Shown: piece by piece, positions 34,366 through 42,381 of the stretch | Layout: each line of letters starts with the position of its first letter | Position numbering within the stretch: position 1 is the stretch's first letter | From: Oscillospiraceae bacterium | Lineage (GTDB): Bacteria; Bacillota; Clostridia; Oscillospirales; CAG-272 | Assembly: GCA_015064155.1 (NCBI GenBank) | Contig: SVST01000004.1 | Location: 62,001 to 126,000 of the forward strand | Reading direction: 5' to 3' | Length of the DNA stretch: 64,000 nt | The notes under the pieces: model-generated | The model's database searches: none | What the model was told of the DNA's origin: nothing | What the model saw: the letters and a program-made list of their open reading frames with translations, nothing else | Position numbers and translations under genes: made by a program

Positions 34366-35328
34366 ATGACATACCGTATCGGAGTAGACCTGGGCGGCAC
34401 CAATATCGCCGCAGGCGTTGTAAACGAAAGCTTTGAAATCGTTGCACAAGGCAGCGTTCCCACGCAGGCGGGAAGACCCTGCATTGAAATTGTTCGGGAT
34501 ATTGCCGCAGTTTGCAAAAAGGTGATCGCAGACGCGGGCCTTACCGAAGCCGATATCAAATCGGTCGGTGTAGCTTCTCCCGGTACCGTGGACGATGAAA
34601 CCGGCATCGTATTCCGCGCAGCAAACCTGAATTTTTTCAACTTTCCCTTAGTTCCTCATTTGAGAGAAATGCTGAGCATCCCCGAATTCCATCTGGAAAA
34701 CGACGCAAACGCCGCCGCTTGGGGTGAAGCAATCGTGGGTGCCGCAAAGGGCTCCAAAAGCTCGATTATGATCACTCTGGGAACCGGTGTTGGAGGCGGT
34801 GTGGTGGAAAACGGCAAGATCCACAAGGGCTTCAACAATGCAGGTGCCGAAATGGGTCACTTCGTAATTGAGGTGGACGGACGTCCCTGCACTTGCGGCC
34901 GTAAGGGCTGCTGGGAGGCATACTCCTCGGCAACGGGTCTGATCAACATGACCAAGGAAAAGCTCGCTGCTTGCGAGGCGGAGGACAGAAAAACCGTCAT
35001 GACCGATTTGGTTGCGCAAAAGGGCAAGGTAAACGGACGTATCGCATTTGACGGCATGCGCCTTGGCGATGAAGCCGCAAAGGAAGTGGTTAACGAATAC
35101 ATTGAGTATCTGTCCGACGCGCTTGCAAGCGTCATTACCCTCTTCCAACCCGAGGTTCTGTCGATTGGCGGCGGTATCTCCAACGAGGGGCAGTTCCTTT
35201 TGGATCTCGTGGTTCCGCGCGTGCAAGAGGCTTTGCGAGGGAACGGCACGGCATGCCTGACCGACATTCGCATCGCACAGCTCCGCAACAACGCGGGCAT
35301 CATCGGTGCCGCGGTTTTGGGAATGTAA
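34366..35328 (+). CDS. glk: ROK-family glucokinase
   Basis: 320 residues. N-terminal phosphate-binding GVDLGGTNIAAGVV; LENDANAAAWGEA with the catalytic Asp; ITLGTGVGGGVV; zinc motif CTCGRKGCWEAY; LSIGGGISN near the C-terminus. ROK kinases phosphorylate glucose or related hexoses with ATP in the cytoplasm. Monocistronic with its own promoter. It could equally be an N-acetylhexosamine kinase of this region, since the sequence alone does not fix the sugar. Confidence 0.9.
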   Translation: MTYRIGVDLGGTNIAAGVVNESFEIVAQGSVPTQAGRPCIEIVRDIAAVCKKVIADAGLTEADIKSVGVASPGTVDDETGIVFRAANLNFFNFPLVPHLREMLSIPEFHLENDANAAAWGEAIVGAAKGSKSSIMITLGTGVGGGVVENGKIHKGFNNAGAEMGHFVIEVDGRPCTCGRKGCWEAYSSATGLINMTKEKLAACEAEDRKTVMTDLVAQKGKVNGRIAFDGMRLGDEAAKEVVNEYIEYLSDALASVITLFQPEVLSIGGGISNEGQFLLDLVVPRVQEALRGNGTACLTDIRIAQLRNNAGIIGAAVLGM

Positions 35329-35346
35329 TACAAAGGTATATTTTTT

Positions 35347-35373
35347 GGGGAGAAGTCTTTTCGGCTTCTCCCC
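35347..35373. terminator. Stem-loop between convergent genes
   Basis: Arms GGGGAGAAG (35347-35355) and CTTCTCCCC (35365-35373) between the ROK kinase and an oxidoreductase gene; preceded by T-run, followed by AAATTTT. Confidence 0.7.
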
Positions 35374-35381
35374 AAATTTTG

Positions 35382-36395
35382 TTAGAAATTGTAATTGGGC
35401 TTTACGGGAGCACCTGTTTTGCTCGACTCCATGATCGCAAAGCAGGTGGCAACCGTTTTGGCTCCCTCCCGTGCGCTCATTTTCACGGGAGTGTCGTTGA
35501 GAATATGCTCGGCAAACACGTCAAATTCACCTACGACGTTGTGATTGTCTACCTTGATCGGAATGATCTCGGGAGTCTTGTTCACCGCGATTCCGTCCTC
35601 GGACAGCGTCCAAAGCTGCATGGTGTCCGAGGTGTTGTCGCACAGAATCGTTCCCTTGGTTCCCCAAATTTGCGTGCGCATGGTGTAGGGACGCTTACAG
35701 CCCGTGGAAACGAAAACCTTTCCAATCGCACCGCAAGAAAATTTCAAAACGGCAATGGTTGCATCGTCGTAGGTCACGTTGGGGAGCAGCTTGTGACTGC
35801 CGTAGGCAAAGACCTCCTCGGGGTCACCTACCAACCAGCGCAAGAGGTCAACCGCATGACAGCCGCCCCCCACAACGCCGTGACGGTTGGGATCGGCTCT
35901 CCACTCGTGCAGAATTTTGGCATAGTCGTGCGCGTATTCGGATTCGGCAAAGCAGATTTCTCCGATCACGCCGGCATCGATCAGCTCCTTTGCCTTGACG
36001 AATGCCGGAGTAAAGCGGCAGATCTGACCCACCATAAATTTCGCGTCTGCATTGTCTGCCGCGCGAACGATGGCATCAAGATCTTCCCGAATAATCGCCA
36101 AGGGCTTTTCGCACATCACGTGCTTCCCCTTTGCCAAAAATGCTTCGCTCATTTCTCTGTGAAGCTGGTCGGGGGTGATGACCAGCACGGTGTTCATCTG
36201 CTCCAATTTGAGAAGCTCGTGCCAATCGGTAAAGCATTTTTCATCGGGAAGATTGTATTTTTCCTGCTCGGTTTTCAGCGTTTCCGGATTGACGTCGCAA
36301 ATTGCCGCGACCTCGATCCCTTTGTCGATCAGACCCTTTAAATGATATCTTCCCATGCTCAAGCCGATCACACCGACCGAAAGCTTTTGTTTCAT
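35382..36395 (-). CDS. Gfo/Idh/MocA-family oxidoreductase
   Basis: 337 residues. Rossmann start GVIGLSMGRYHLKGLIDKG, dinucleotide loop ICDVNPE, CEKPLAIIRED with the conserved Lys, and GGGCHAVDLLRWLVGDPEE. NAD(P)-dependent sugar or inositol dehydrogenase by family; substrate unknown. The start has GAAGGAGAG upstream. Divergent from an AraC gene with which its promoter physically overlaps, so the AraC protein is the likely regulator. Confidence 0.9.
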   Translation of the reverse strand: MKQKLSVGVIGLSMGRYHLKGLIDKGIEVAAICDVNPETLKTEQEKYNLPDEKCFTDWHELLKLEQMNTVLVITPDQLHREMSEAFLAKGKHVMCEKPLAIIREDLDAIVRAADNADAKFMVGQICRFTPAFVKAKELIDAGVIGEICFAESEYAHDYAKILHEWRADPNRHGVVGGGCHAVDLLRWLVGDPEEVFAYGSHKLLPNVTYDDATIAVLKFSCGAIGKVFVSTGCKRPYTMRTQIWGTKGTILCDNTSDTMQLWTLSEDGIAVNKTPEIIPIKVDNHNVVGEFDVFAEHILNDTPVKMSAREGAKTVATCFAIMESSKTGAPVKPNYNF

Positions 36396-36436
36396 GATTC
36401 CTCTCTCCTTCGTATGGACTTTGTGCCGACGGATGC

Positions 36437-36486
36437 TTGACAAAAAGCACCGCCGCGTGTATAATTATCTTACCGCAGGAATGCAA
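36437..36486. promoter_or_regulatory. Interlocked divergent promoters of oxidoreductase and AraC genes
   Basis: Plus strand: TTGACA (36437-36442), 17 bp, TATAAT (36460-36465). Minus strand: TTGCAT (36486-36481), 17 bp, TATACA (36463-36458). The two -10 boxes share bases 36460-36463. Confidence 0.75.
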
Positions 36487-36555
36487 AAAAGTCTATACAA
36501 AATCCAACATTTTTTTAGCACAATTCAAGCAACCGAACGAAAAAGGAGGGATCCC

Positions 36556-37455
36556 GTGCATACCGAATCGACCTATCATTGCAACTCGATGGAAAACCGA
36601 CACACCTTTGATATCGCGGGACTGGTTTGCGCCTACCACTTTACTGCCAAGCCGAATTTTGAACCGCGTCCCGAACAATACGGCTTTTCGCAGATTTTTT
36701 TGGTTTTGGAAGGAAGCGGCAGATATACGTCCCCACACGGCAGCTACACGCTTTCGCCGGGAGTCATGTTCTACCGCCCCGCCGACCAAGAATCGATCTA
36801 CGAATGGGACAGCGACAAGGTTTCGTTCGGAATCATCAGCTTTGTATGCAGCTCCCCGGATATGCAAGCCTTTGAGGGCGCGCCAATCTTTTTGCAGGAG
36901 GAGGAACGTGCAACGCTTTTGGACGTCATCAAAACGGGGGTTCGCATTTGCGAGCCGTTGCGGCACGATCAGCCGCTTCTCGGAATGCGCTTCAAGGACG
37001 GTATTCCCGATGCGGTTTTTGATTTTCTGCGCGCCTCGCTGGAGCGTTTCTTCGCCATGCTGTATTGCCGTATGCGGGGGATCGATCTCTTGCACGAGCA
37101 GACCGAAAAGGTAAGCCGCGTAATCGACGACTCGCGAATTTTGGAGGCGGCAAAGAGCTACCTCTCCGGGCATCTTGCAAAGCAGCTCTCCGTCAAGGCT
37201 TTATGCGAGGAATTGGGGGTCAGCCAAACCACGCTGACTCGTCTTTTCCGCCGCGAGCTGGATCGGGGCGTGATGGAGTACTTTACCGAGCTGAAAATCA
37301 AAGAGGCAAAGCAACAGATCCGCAAGAGCGACCGTTCTTTTACCGAAATTGCCGAGTCGCTCGGCTTTTCCTCGGTGAATTATTTTTCCCGCGTGTTCAA
37401 GCAAAAAACGGGACTGACCCCCACCGAATACAGCCGTTACGTATCGAAGCATTGA
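36556..37455 (+). CDS. AraC-family transcriptional regulator
   Basis: 299 residues from a GTG at 36556 preceded by GGAGGG. A cupin-like sensor (FSQIFLVLEGSGRYTSPHGSYTLSPG) precedes the double HTH: LSVKALCEELGVSQTTLTRL and RSFTEIAESLGFSSVNYFSR, ending TGLTPTEYSRY. Its promoter interlocks with that of the divergent oxidoreductase gene. Inferred local regulator of a sugar-oxidation gene. Confidence 0.88.
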   Translation: MHTESTYHCNSMENRHTFDIAGLVCAYHFTAKPNFEPRPEQYGFSQIFLVLEGSGRYTSPHGSYTLSPGVMFYRPADQESIYEWDSDKVSFGIISFVCSSPDMQAFEGAPIFLQEEERATLLDVIKTGVRICEPLRHDQPLLGMRFKDGIPDAVFDFLRASLERFFAMLYCRMRGIDLLHEQTEKVSRVIDDSRILEAAKSYLSGHLAKQLSVKALCEELGVSQTTLTRLFRRELDRGVMEYFTELKIKEAKQQIRKSDRSFTEIAESLGFSSVNYFSRVFKQKTGLTPTEYSRYVSKH

Positions 37456-37498
37456 AGCAAAAGTACCGCCAAAAGCGGCACACCGTATAGAAAACGAA

Positions 37499-37526
37499 TC
37501 AGGCGGTGCCTCGCGGCACCGCCTGA
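37499..37526. repeat. 28-bp palindrome, copy 1
   Basis: Arms CAGGCGGTGCC and GGCACCGCCTG around TCGC, bounded by T and A. An identical 28-bp copy lies at 38816-38843. Sits between convergent AraC and lipoprotein genes and may serve as terminator. Confidence 0.9.
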
Positions 37527-37549
37527 TTTACGTAAACGTCTTGCAATTT

Positions 37550-38530
37550 TCAAGGCTCTGTTACAAATACGTAACGGTTTTTGAAGGGATTCACCGAAGG
37601 ATAGCCCTTGTAGTAGCTATCGGGGTCGGTGATATTGGGAAACTCAATACAAAAGCAAAGAGCAATTTCTTCCTCGGTTACGGGAAGATCTTCACGGTCG
37701 ATCAGCATCAAGTATCCCCACTTCGTATCTGCCATGACTTCTCCCCAATCGTCTTCTTGATTGGAGGAATGAACCGCCAACAGAACGTTCCCGGTTCGAA
37801 CGAGTTTATCAAATTGTACCCTGATTCCGCCACACGACCCCGCCATCACCAAAACTGCTTTTTTTGTAAAATCAACGGCTTGCAGCTGCTCGTAAATTTC
37901 CTTGCAATCATCGGGAAGCGCACCACTCTTCAAAAAGTATGCATCAAGCTCGTCAAGCGTTGTAATCAATGCCGAACTCATTAAGTGATTTTTATCCAAA
38001 GGATACCATCCCTCCCCGTAGAAAGAATCCAACACCTCAAACGGTACTTCCTCTGTCGGGATGCTTTCCGGAAGATTCAGGCTTTCGCGCCATGCCGCGT
38101 ATTCTTCCAGCGTTTTAGGTGATTCCGCTAAAACAGCCTTTACCGTGGGTTCCTCGGAGGATGGCGGCATTTCGGAAGATGCAGGCTCTTCGGAGGTTGC
38201 AGGCTCTTCGGAGGTTGCAGGCTCTTCGGAGCTTGTAGGCTCTTCGGAGGTTGCAGGCTCTTCGGAGGTTGCAGGCTCTTCGGAGGTTGCAGGCTCTTCG
38301 GAGGTTGCAGGCTCTTCGGAGCTTGCGGGCTCTTCGGAGCTTTCGGGCTCTTCGGAGCTTGCGGGCTCTTCGGAGCTTTCGGGCTCTTCGGACAACGTAG
38401 GATTTTCGGTGGACGGCAAGATACCCAAACCGTCGGTAGTTGAAATAGGTTCATCCTTTTCGGTTGCACAACCACAGAAGCATCCCAGTCCCAAGGCAAT
38501 AATCAAAAGCATACTAAGAATTTTTTTCAT
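37550..38530 (-). CDS. Lipoprotein with Ser/Thr-Glu-Glu-Pro repeat linker, unknown function
   Basis: 326 residues. Signal peptide ending in a lipobox-like FCGC (Cys21), then about 15 tandem six-residue units of type S-E-E-P-A-(S/T) coded by an 18-bp repeat (about 38150-38400), a likely wall-spanning linker. The C-terminal ~190 residues are globular (AVLVMAGSCGGIRVQFDKLV, KWGYLMLIDREDLPVTEEE) and I do not recognise a family. A surface or periplasm-like role is inferred. The repeat number may vary between strains. Confidence 0.8.
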   Translation of the reverse strand: MKKILSMLLIIALGLGCFCGCATEKDEPISTTDGLGILPSTENPTLSEEPESSEEPASSEEPESSEEPASSEEPATSEEPATSEEPATSEEPATSEEPTSSEEPATSEEPATSEEPASSEMPPSSEEPTVKAVLAESPKTLEEYAAWRESLNLPESIPTEEVPFEVLDSFYGEGWYPLDKNHLMSSALITTLDELDAYFLKSGALPDDCKEIYEQLQAVDFTKKAVLVMAGSCGGIRVQFDKLVRTGNVLLAVHSSNQEDDWGEVMADTKWGYLMLIDREDLPVTEEEIALCFCIEFPNITDPDSYYKGYPSVNPFKNRYVFVTEP

Positions 38531-38852
38531 GATAACTCCTTTCAATATTTGTTTTTCCTTGAGCAATTTTTAATTCCGCTTTTGTTAGACTTTCGTTTTG
38601 GTTTAATTTTAACAAAAAAAGCAGGAGAAGCTTTTATCTTTTTATACATTTTGCTACCCGATTAAATAGTAACATAAATAAGGACTTTTGTCAATACTTT
38701 TTTGAAAATTCGTGTAGTCGAATAAAAAAACTTTTTTTCGCTTGCCATCTTTCCATGTCCGATGAATCATATTTATACAATCTATCACCCCCAAAAATGG
38801 CTTTTTAAGTACAACTCAGGCGGTGCCTCGCGGCACCGCCTGACCGATATAA
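38531..38852. other. 322-bp AT-rich spacer
   Basis: Holds the lipoprotein promoter, minus strand TTGACA (38694-38689), 17 bp, TACTAT (38671-38666), and the second 28-bp palindrome. Otherwise AT-rich without reading frames I would support. Confidence 0.7.
38816..38843. repeat. 28-bp palindrome, copy 2
   Basis: Identical to 37499-37526. It lies just downstream of the Xre gene stop (38853) on the minus strand, again at a 3' end, though without a T-run. Confidence 0.9.
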
Positions 38853-39089
38853 TCAATCTTCAATATCCAAAAGCTTTGCCGCCGAAACGTGCAATGCCTC
38901 GCCTATCAAAAACAGCGTTTTCAAGGACGGGCAAAAATAGCAATTCGGTGCTTCCAGTTGGGAAATATACCCCGCGGACAATGCGCAAGCTTCAGCCAAT
39001 TCTTCCTGTGTCATTCCCGCAAGCTTTCTATAATAGCTGATTTTTAACCCGATTTTGATCAAATTCATTTTATATTGGCTTTCCAGCAC
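38853..39089 (-). CDS. Small Xre-family DNA-binding protein
   Basis: 78 residues, a lone HTH_3 domain: GLKISYYRKLAGMTQEELAEACALSAGYISQLE. GTG start at 39089 has GAGG 9 nt upstream; an internal ATG seven codons later is a less likely start. Next to a remnant gene on the other strand. Target unknown, possibly its own promoter region. Confidence 0.82.
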   Translation of the reverse strand: MLESQYKMNLIKIGLKISYYRKLAGMTQEELAEACALSAGYISQLEAPNCYFCPSLKTLFLIGEALHVSAAKLLDIED

Positions 39090-39498
39090 CGCAAATCACC
39101 TCTTTGAAAATATTATAAACTATTTACAAAAAGATTGTTATATGGTATAATATAGGAATCTTTAGACGATTTATAGTATTTTAAGGTAATGTTATAAGAA
39201 AGAGGGTTGAAGCTGTGAAATTGTTGATTGTAGGCTCAAGAAAGATAGAACAATTTGATTTGTCTGCATACATTACAGAAAAGTCGGAGTGGATCATTTG
39301 ACGGATTGATCCTCTTTTTTGCATTGAAAGCACTTGACATCTTTCTTTGTCGGGTGTATAATATTCATGTAATCCTCCTTGCGAAAAGATTACTTTTTGC
39401 AATGCAAAAATAAAGATTTTGCAATTTACTTTGTAAAAAAACAGTGTATAATTTACAGTGGAAAATTTTGACACAATCTTTGAAAGGAACGGTGCAAC
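39090..39498. other. 409-bp spacer with remnant gene and tandem promoters
   Basis: Contains a promoter (TTTACA 39123-39128, 17 bp, TATAAT 39146-39151), the truncated frame at 39215-39301, a hairpin with T-run (GGATCA...TGATCC, 39291-39319), promoter TTGACA (39334-39339), 17 bp, TATAAT (39357-39362), the palindrome TTTTTGCAATGCAAAAA (39394-39410), and a second -10 TATAAT at 39447 before the oxidoreductase gene. Confidence 0.75.
39215..39301 (+). pseudogene. Remnant of a SLOG-type (DUF2493-like) gene
   Basis: A GTG start with AGAGGG upstream and a promoter, then 28 codons beginning MKLLIVGSRKIEQFDLSAYI and a TGA. The opening is that of short clostridial SLOG/YspA-type proteins, which continue into a GGA-x-GID nucleotide site; here the frame ends just before it and a terminator hairpin begins inside the last codons. 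Confidence 0.6.
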
Positions 39499-40569
39499 AT
39501 GAAAAAATTAACGCTGGCAATTATCGGTCAGGGTCGAAGCGGAAAAGACATCCACGGTGCCTATTACCGCAGAGAGGACAACAAATATTATGATGTCAAA
39601 TACGTGGTGGATGCCGATGCGCATCGCCGCGCGGTTGCCGAGGAGATCTACCCCGGCTGCAAGACCTTTGCTTGTTATGAGGAGCTTTATGCGCTGAATG
39701 ATATTGATCTTGTGGTCAACGCAACCTATTCCGAAATGCACTACCCCATCACGCGCGATCTGTTGCTTCACAAAAAGAACGTGCTGGTGGAAAAGCCCTT
39801 TGCGCGCACGCGCTATGAGTGCGATGAGCTGATCAAAATTGCCAAGGATCAGGGCGTTGTTTTGGCGGTCTTCCAGCAGACCTTCCTCGCTCCTTTCTAT
39901 ACGTTTGCCTATGATCTGACCAAGTCGGGCAAGCTTGGCGACATCAAACAGATCAGCATCCGCTATAACGGTCTTTCGCGCCGTTGGGACTGGCAAACCC
40001 TGCAAAAGAAATGCGCGGGCAGCACCTACAACACAGGACCTCACCCCATCGGTATGGGTCTTGGATTTTTGGACTTTGACGCCAACACTCGCGTTGCATA
40101 CAGCAAGCTCGACACCGCGCTCACCAGCGGAGACAGCGACGACTATGCGAAGATCCTTTTGGAGGCGCCCAACAAGCCCCTGGTGGATATTGAAATCAAT
40201 TCCACCGATGCATACTCAAAATATATGCTGAAGATCCAGGGCTCGCGCGGCACCTTCACCGCCAACACCAAGGAATACGAAATGACTTATATCGTAGACG
40301 GTGAAAATCCCGAGCGACCCGTGGTGGAAACCTTCTTGCAGAACGAGGCAGGTGACCCGATTTACTGCTCGGAAAAGCTCGTCAAGCACGTGGAGAATGG
40401 CAAATTCGACGGCACGGCATTCGACGTTGGAACCGCCTCCCTCTACGAGCAGCTTTACTTCCGCATCACCGAGGGCAAGCCCATGACGGTGACCCCCGAA
40501 ATGGCGGCGAGCGTTATCTCGGTTGTCGAAACCGTCCACGCACAAAATCCCCTGCCCTTGAAATTCTGA
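39499..40569 (+). CDS. Gfo/Idh/MocA-family oxidoreductase
   Basis: 356 residues. Rossmann motif AIIGQGRSGKDIHGAYY, VNATYSEMH, and VEKPFARTRYECD with the conserved Lys. The C-terminal sheet contains NTGPHPIGMGLGFLDFD in place of the usual GGG-x-x-x-D-x-x-H. NAD(P)-dependent oxidation of a sugar derivative is expected. Start from AAAGGAA upstream. Followed by a strong bidirectional terminator. Confidence 0.9.
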   Translation: MKKLTLAIIGQGRSGKDIHGAYYRREDNKYYDVKYVVDADAHRRAVAEEIYPGCKTFACYEELYALNDIDLVVNATYSEMHYPITRDLLLHKKNVLVEKPFARTRYECDELIKIAKDQGVVLAVFQQTFLAPFYTFAYDLTKSGKLGDIKQISIRYNGLSRRWDWQTLQKKCAGSTYNTGPHPIGMGLGFLDFDANTRVAYSKLDTALTSGDSDDYAKILLEAPNKPLVDIEINSTDAYSKYMLKIQGSRGTFTANTKEYEMTYIVDGENPERPVVETFLQNEAGDPIYCSEKLVKHVENGKFDGTAFDVGTASLYEQLYFRITEGKPMTVTPEMAASVISVVETVHAQNPLPLKF

Positions 40570-40583
40570 TTGTATCAAGTCAA

Positions 40584-40626
40584 AAACAGACACGCATTTC
40601 CGCGCTTTGGAAATGCGTGTCTGTTT
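40584..40626. terminator. Bidirectional terminator, GCGCTTT-loop family copy 2
   Basis: Arms AAACAGACACGCATTTCC and GGAAATGCGTGTCTGTTT around GCGCTTT, the same loop and core as 32641-32679. Confidence 0.88.
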
Positions 40627-40629
40627 CGT

Positions 40630-41358
40630 TTAATCGTGTCTTTGGTCAAAATTATCGTACGTTTCGCAAAATCTTGCCGAAAACGAGGGCTGTTCGCCTG
40701 CGACGTACAGGTGCGAGGTATCTCCAAAGGATGCCACGCGGAAAGCGGCAATTCCCCGTCTGCGCTCCTCGGTATAGATGGTTGTTACCGACGACGGTGC
40801 CGCGCAAAGTCCGTGCCAGAACACCATCGGGGACACCCCTAACAGATGCGACAGCAGAACACACTGCAAGCCAAAATGGCAAAACAGCACGATCGTATCG
40901 CTATTTGCCTCTGTCACGCGGTAGTAGCCGTTTTCGCGCCGGTAGCCATGCTCTGCAAGAAGCGCGTCCAGTCCGTCGGTGACGTACTTGTACCCCGCAC
41001 GCATATCAACCGATGCAAATGCGGGGTCGTCCATCCATGCGTCACGGTCGTAAAAATGCGCCTTGCTCGTCCAATCGGCAGGCAGCCAATCCCAACAGCA
41101 GGAGGGCTTCGTTTCTCCCTCCTTCACGATATCCAGGGGAAACTCGCGCAACCAATCCAAAACGGTTGCCTCTCTGCCCATCTTCTCCAGCGTCGGTCTT
41201 GCGGTGTCACGCGCTCTGCCCAAGGGGGAGGTATAAAAGGCTTTGACGTCCCACTTGGAAACGCGCCGGGAAAGCAGCTCGGCTTCACGCCACCCCGTGG
41301 GAGTTAAAGAATCGATCTCGTAATTGGGATCGCCGTGTCGAATAATAATCAGTTTCAT
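40630..41358 (-). CDS. Histidine phosphatase family protein
   Basis: 242 residues. N-terminal IIIRHGDP (catalytic His8), SPLGRARDTA, and FCHFG, the second His, define the phosphoglycerate-mutase-like phosphatases. An insert (PSCCWDWLPADWTSKAHFYD) is typical of a clostridial subgroup. Substrate could be a sugar phosphate or nucleotide. Start 41358 chosen because the RHG core begins six residues in and AGGTGC precedes it. Promoter at 41406-41434. Confidence 0.9.
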   Translation of the reverse strand: MKLIIIRHGDPNYEIDSLTPTGWREAELLSRRVSKWDVKAFYTSPLGRARDTARPTLEKMGREATVLDWLREFPLDIVKEGETKPSCCWDWLPADWTSKAHFYDRDAWMDDPAFASVDMRAGYKYVTDGLDALLAEHGYRRENGYYRVTEANSDTIVLFCHFGLQCVLLSHLLGVSPMVFWHGLCAAPSSVTTIYTEERRRGIAAFRVASFGDTSHLYVAGEQPSFSARFCETYDNFDQRHD

Positions 41359-41405
41359 AAAGCACCTCGGTTTCCGACACGGCTGTTCCGTGTCTTTCTT
41401 AGCAT

Positions 41406-41434
41406 AGTATAGCACAGTACGTTGCAAAAGTAAA
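41406..41434 (-). promoter_or_regulatory. Promoter of histidine phosphatase gene
   Basis: Minus strand TTTACT (41434-41429), 17 bp, TATACT (41411-41406). Confidence 0.65.
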
Positions 41435-41453
41435 GCCGAATAACCGTCCTCAC

Positions 41454-42293
41454 TCAATATTTTTTATTCTGCAGTGCCGTTTCGGTATTGTAGATTGCCT
41501 GCTTGGACGCCTTGTCGGAATGCAACACGATATAGCTGTAGATGCTGTCAAACAGCGCAAGCTGTGAATATCTGGAGCTCATCCCAAGAATCGAATACTT
41601 GGTTTCGGCTGACTTTGTAAACAGCGCGTAATCCGAAACCGCCACGATCGGAGAATCCCCGTAGTTGGTCACGCAAACCGTTGCGGCACCGCAGATCTTA
41701 CAAAGCTGTAATGCCTCCACGATATCCTTGGACGCGCCCGAGTGCGAAATTCCGATGGCAACGCTGCCCCGTTTCAGGTGCGACGCGATGATTGCCTGCA
41801 TGTGGTTGTCGCAGCAAGCCTGCGCCGAAAGCCCCAATCGCAGCAGTTTATGTGCCGCGTCCTGCGCGATTGCCGCCGAGTTTCCAAGACCAAACAGCAC
41901 GATTCGGTCGCTTTGCATCACAAGACGCGCCACCGCCTCCAGCTGCTCGGCATCCAAAACCGATTCGGTATCCTTCAAGGATTCCGCAATGTTTCCGTTT
42001 TGCTTGCAAAAGATCTCGTAGCACGTGTCACTCTTTTGGATCTCCTTGCCAAGTGCCGAGGATGCACTCAGCTCGCCTGCCAACCGAATCTTGAGTGCCT
42101 GGTAGCCGTCCAATCCCAACCGACGCGAAAGACGAACCACCGTTGCGTCACCGCACCCGCACTTTTTCGCCAATTCGGAAATCGAAAGCTCAACCATCTC
42201 TCCGGTATGATTCAGAATATACTCTGCGATCCGCTTCTCGGCAGGTCCCATTTCCCCCTGCAAAAACCGCAGTCTGTGCATGATCGATTCCAT
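41454..42293 (-). CDS. MurR/RpiR-family transcriptional regulator
   Basis: 279 residues. An N-terminal HTH_6 domain (LSISELAKKCGCGDATVVRL) is followed by a SIS sugar-phosphate-binding domain (RIVLFGLGNSAAIAQDAAHK, SVAIGISHSGASKDIVEA). Such proteins sense phosphosugars. The ATG at 42293 is preferred because GGGG is 7 nt upstream. It is divergent from a nine-gene catabolic operon, with a 21-bp perfect palindrome next to its own -10, so autoregulation and control of that operon are likely. Confidence 0.9.
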   Translation of the reverse strand: MESIMHRLRFLQGEMGPAEKRIAEYILNHTGEMVELSISELAKKCGCGDATVVRLSRRLGLDGYQALKIRLAGELSASSALGKEIQKSDTCYEIFCKQNGNIAESLKDTESVLDAEQLEAVARLVMQSDRIVLFGLGNSAAIAQDAAHKLLRLGLSAQACCDNHMQAIIASHLKRGSVAIGISHSGASKDIVEALQLCKICGAATVCVTNYGDSPIVAVSDYALFTKSAETKYSILGMSSRYSQLALFDSIYSYIVLHSDKASKQAIYNTETALQNKKY

Positions 42294-42304
42294 CATTTTA
42301 CCCC

Positions 42305-42325
42305 AAATGAAAATTATTTTCATTT
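42305..42325. promoter_or_regulatory. Candidate RpiR operator palindrome
   Basis: Perfect 21-bp palindrome, AAATGAAAAT-T-ATTTTCATTT, abutting the -10 of the regulator promoter on its downstream side. A related imperfect GAAATAATTTTC lies at 42362-42373, just before the -35 of the divergent operon. Confidence 0.75.
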
Positions 42326-42354
42326 ATTGTAGCATTTTTCGAGAAAAAAGTCAA
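42326..42354 (-). promoter_or_regulatory. Promoter of RpiR-type regulator
   Basis: Minus strand TTGACT (42354-42349), 17 bp, TACAAT (42331-42326). Confidence 0.8.
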
Positions 42355-42381
42355 GAGAATAGAAATAATTTTCAAAACTTC

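Noticed and set aside
38150-38400. Regular 18-bp repeats that resemble a CRISPR-like array
   Set aside because: The repeats are contiguous without unique spacers, stay in frame and encode a Ser-Glu-Glu-Pro linker of a lipoprotein.
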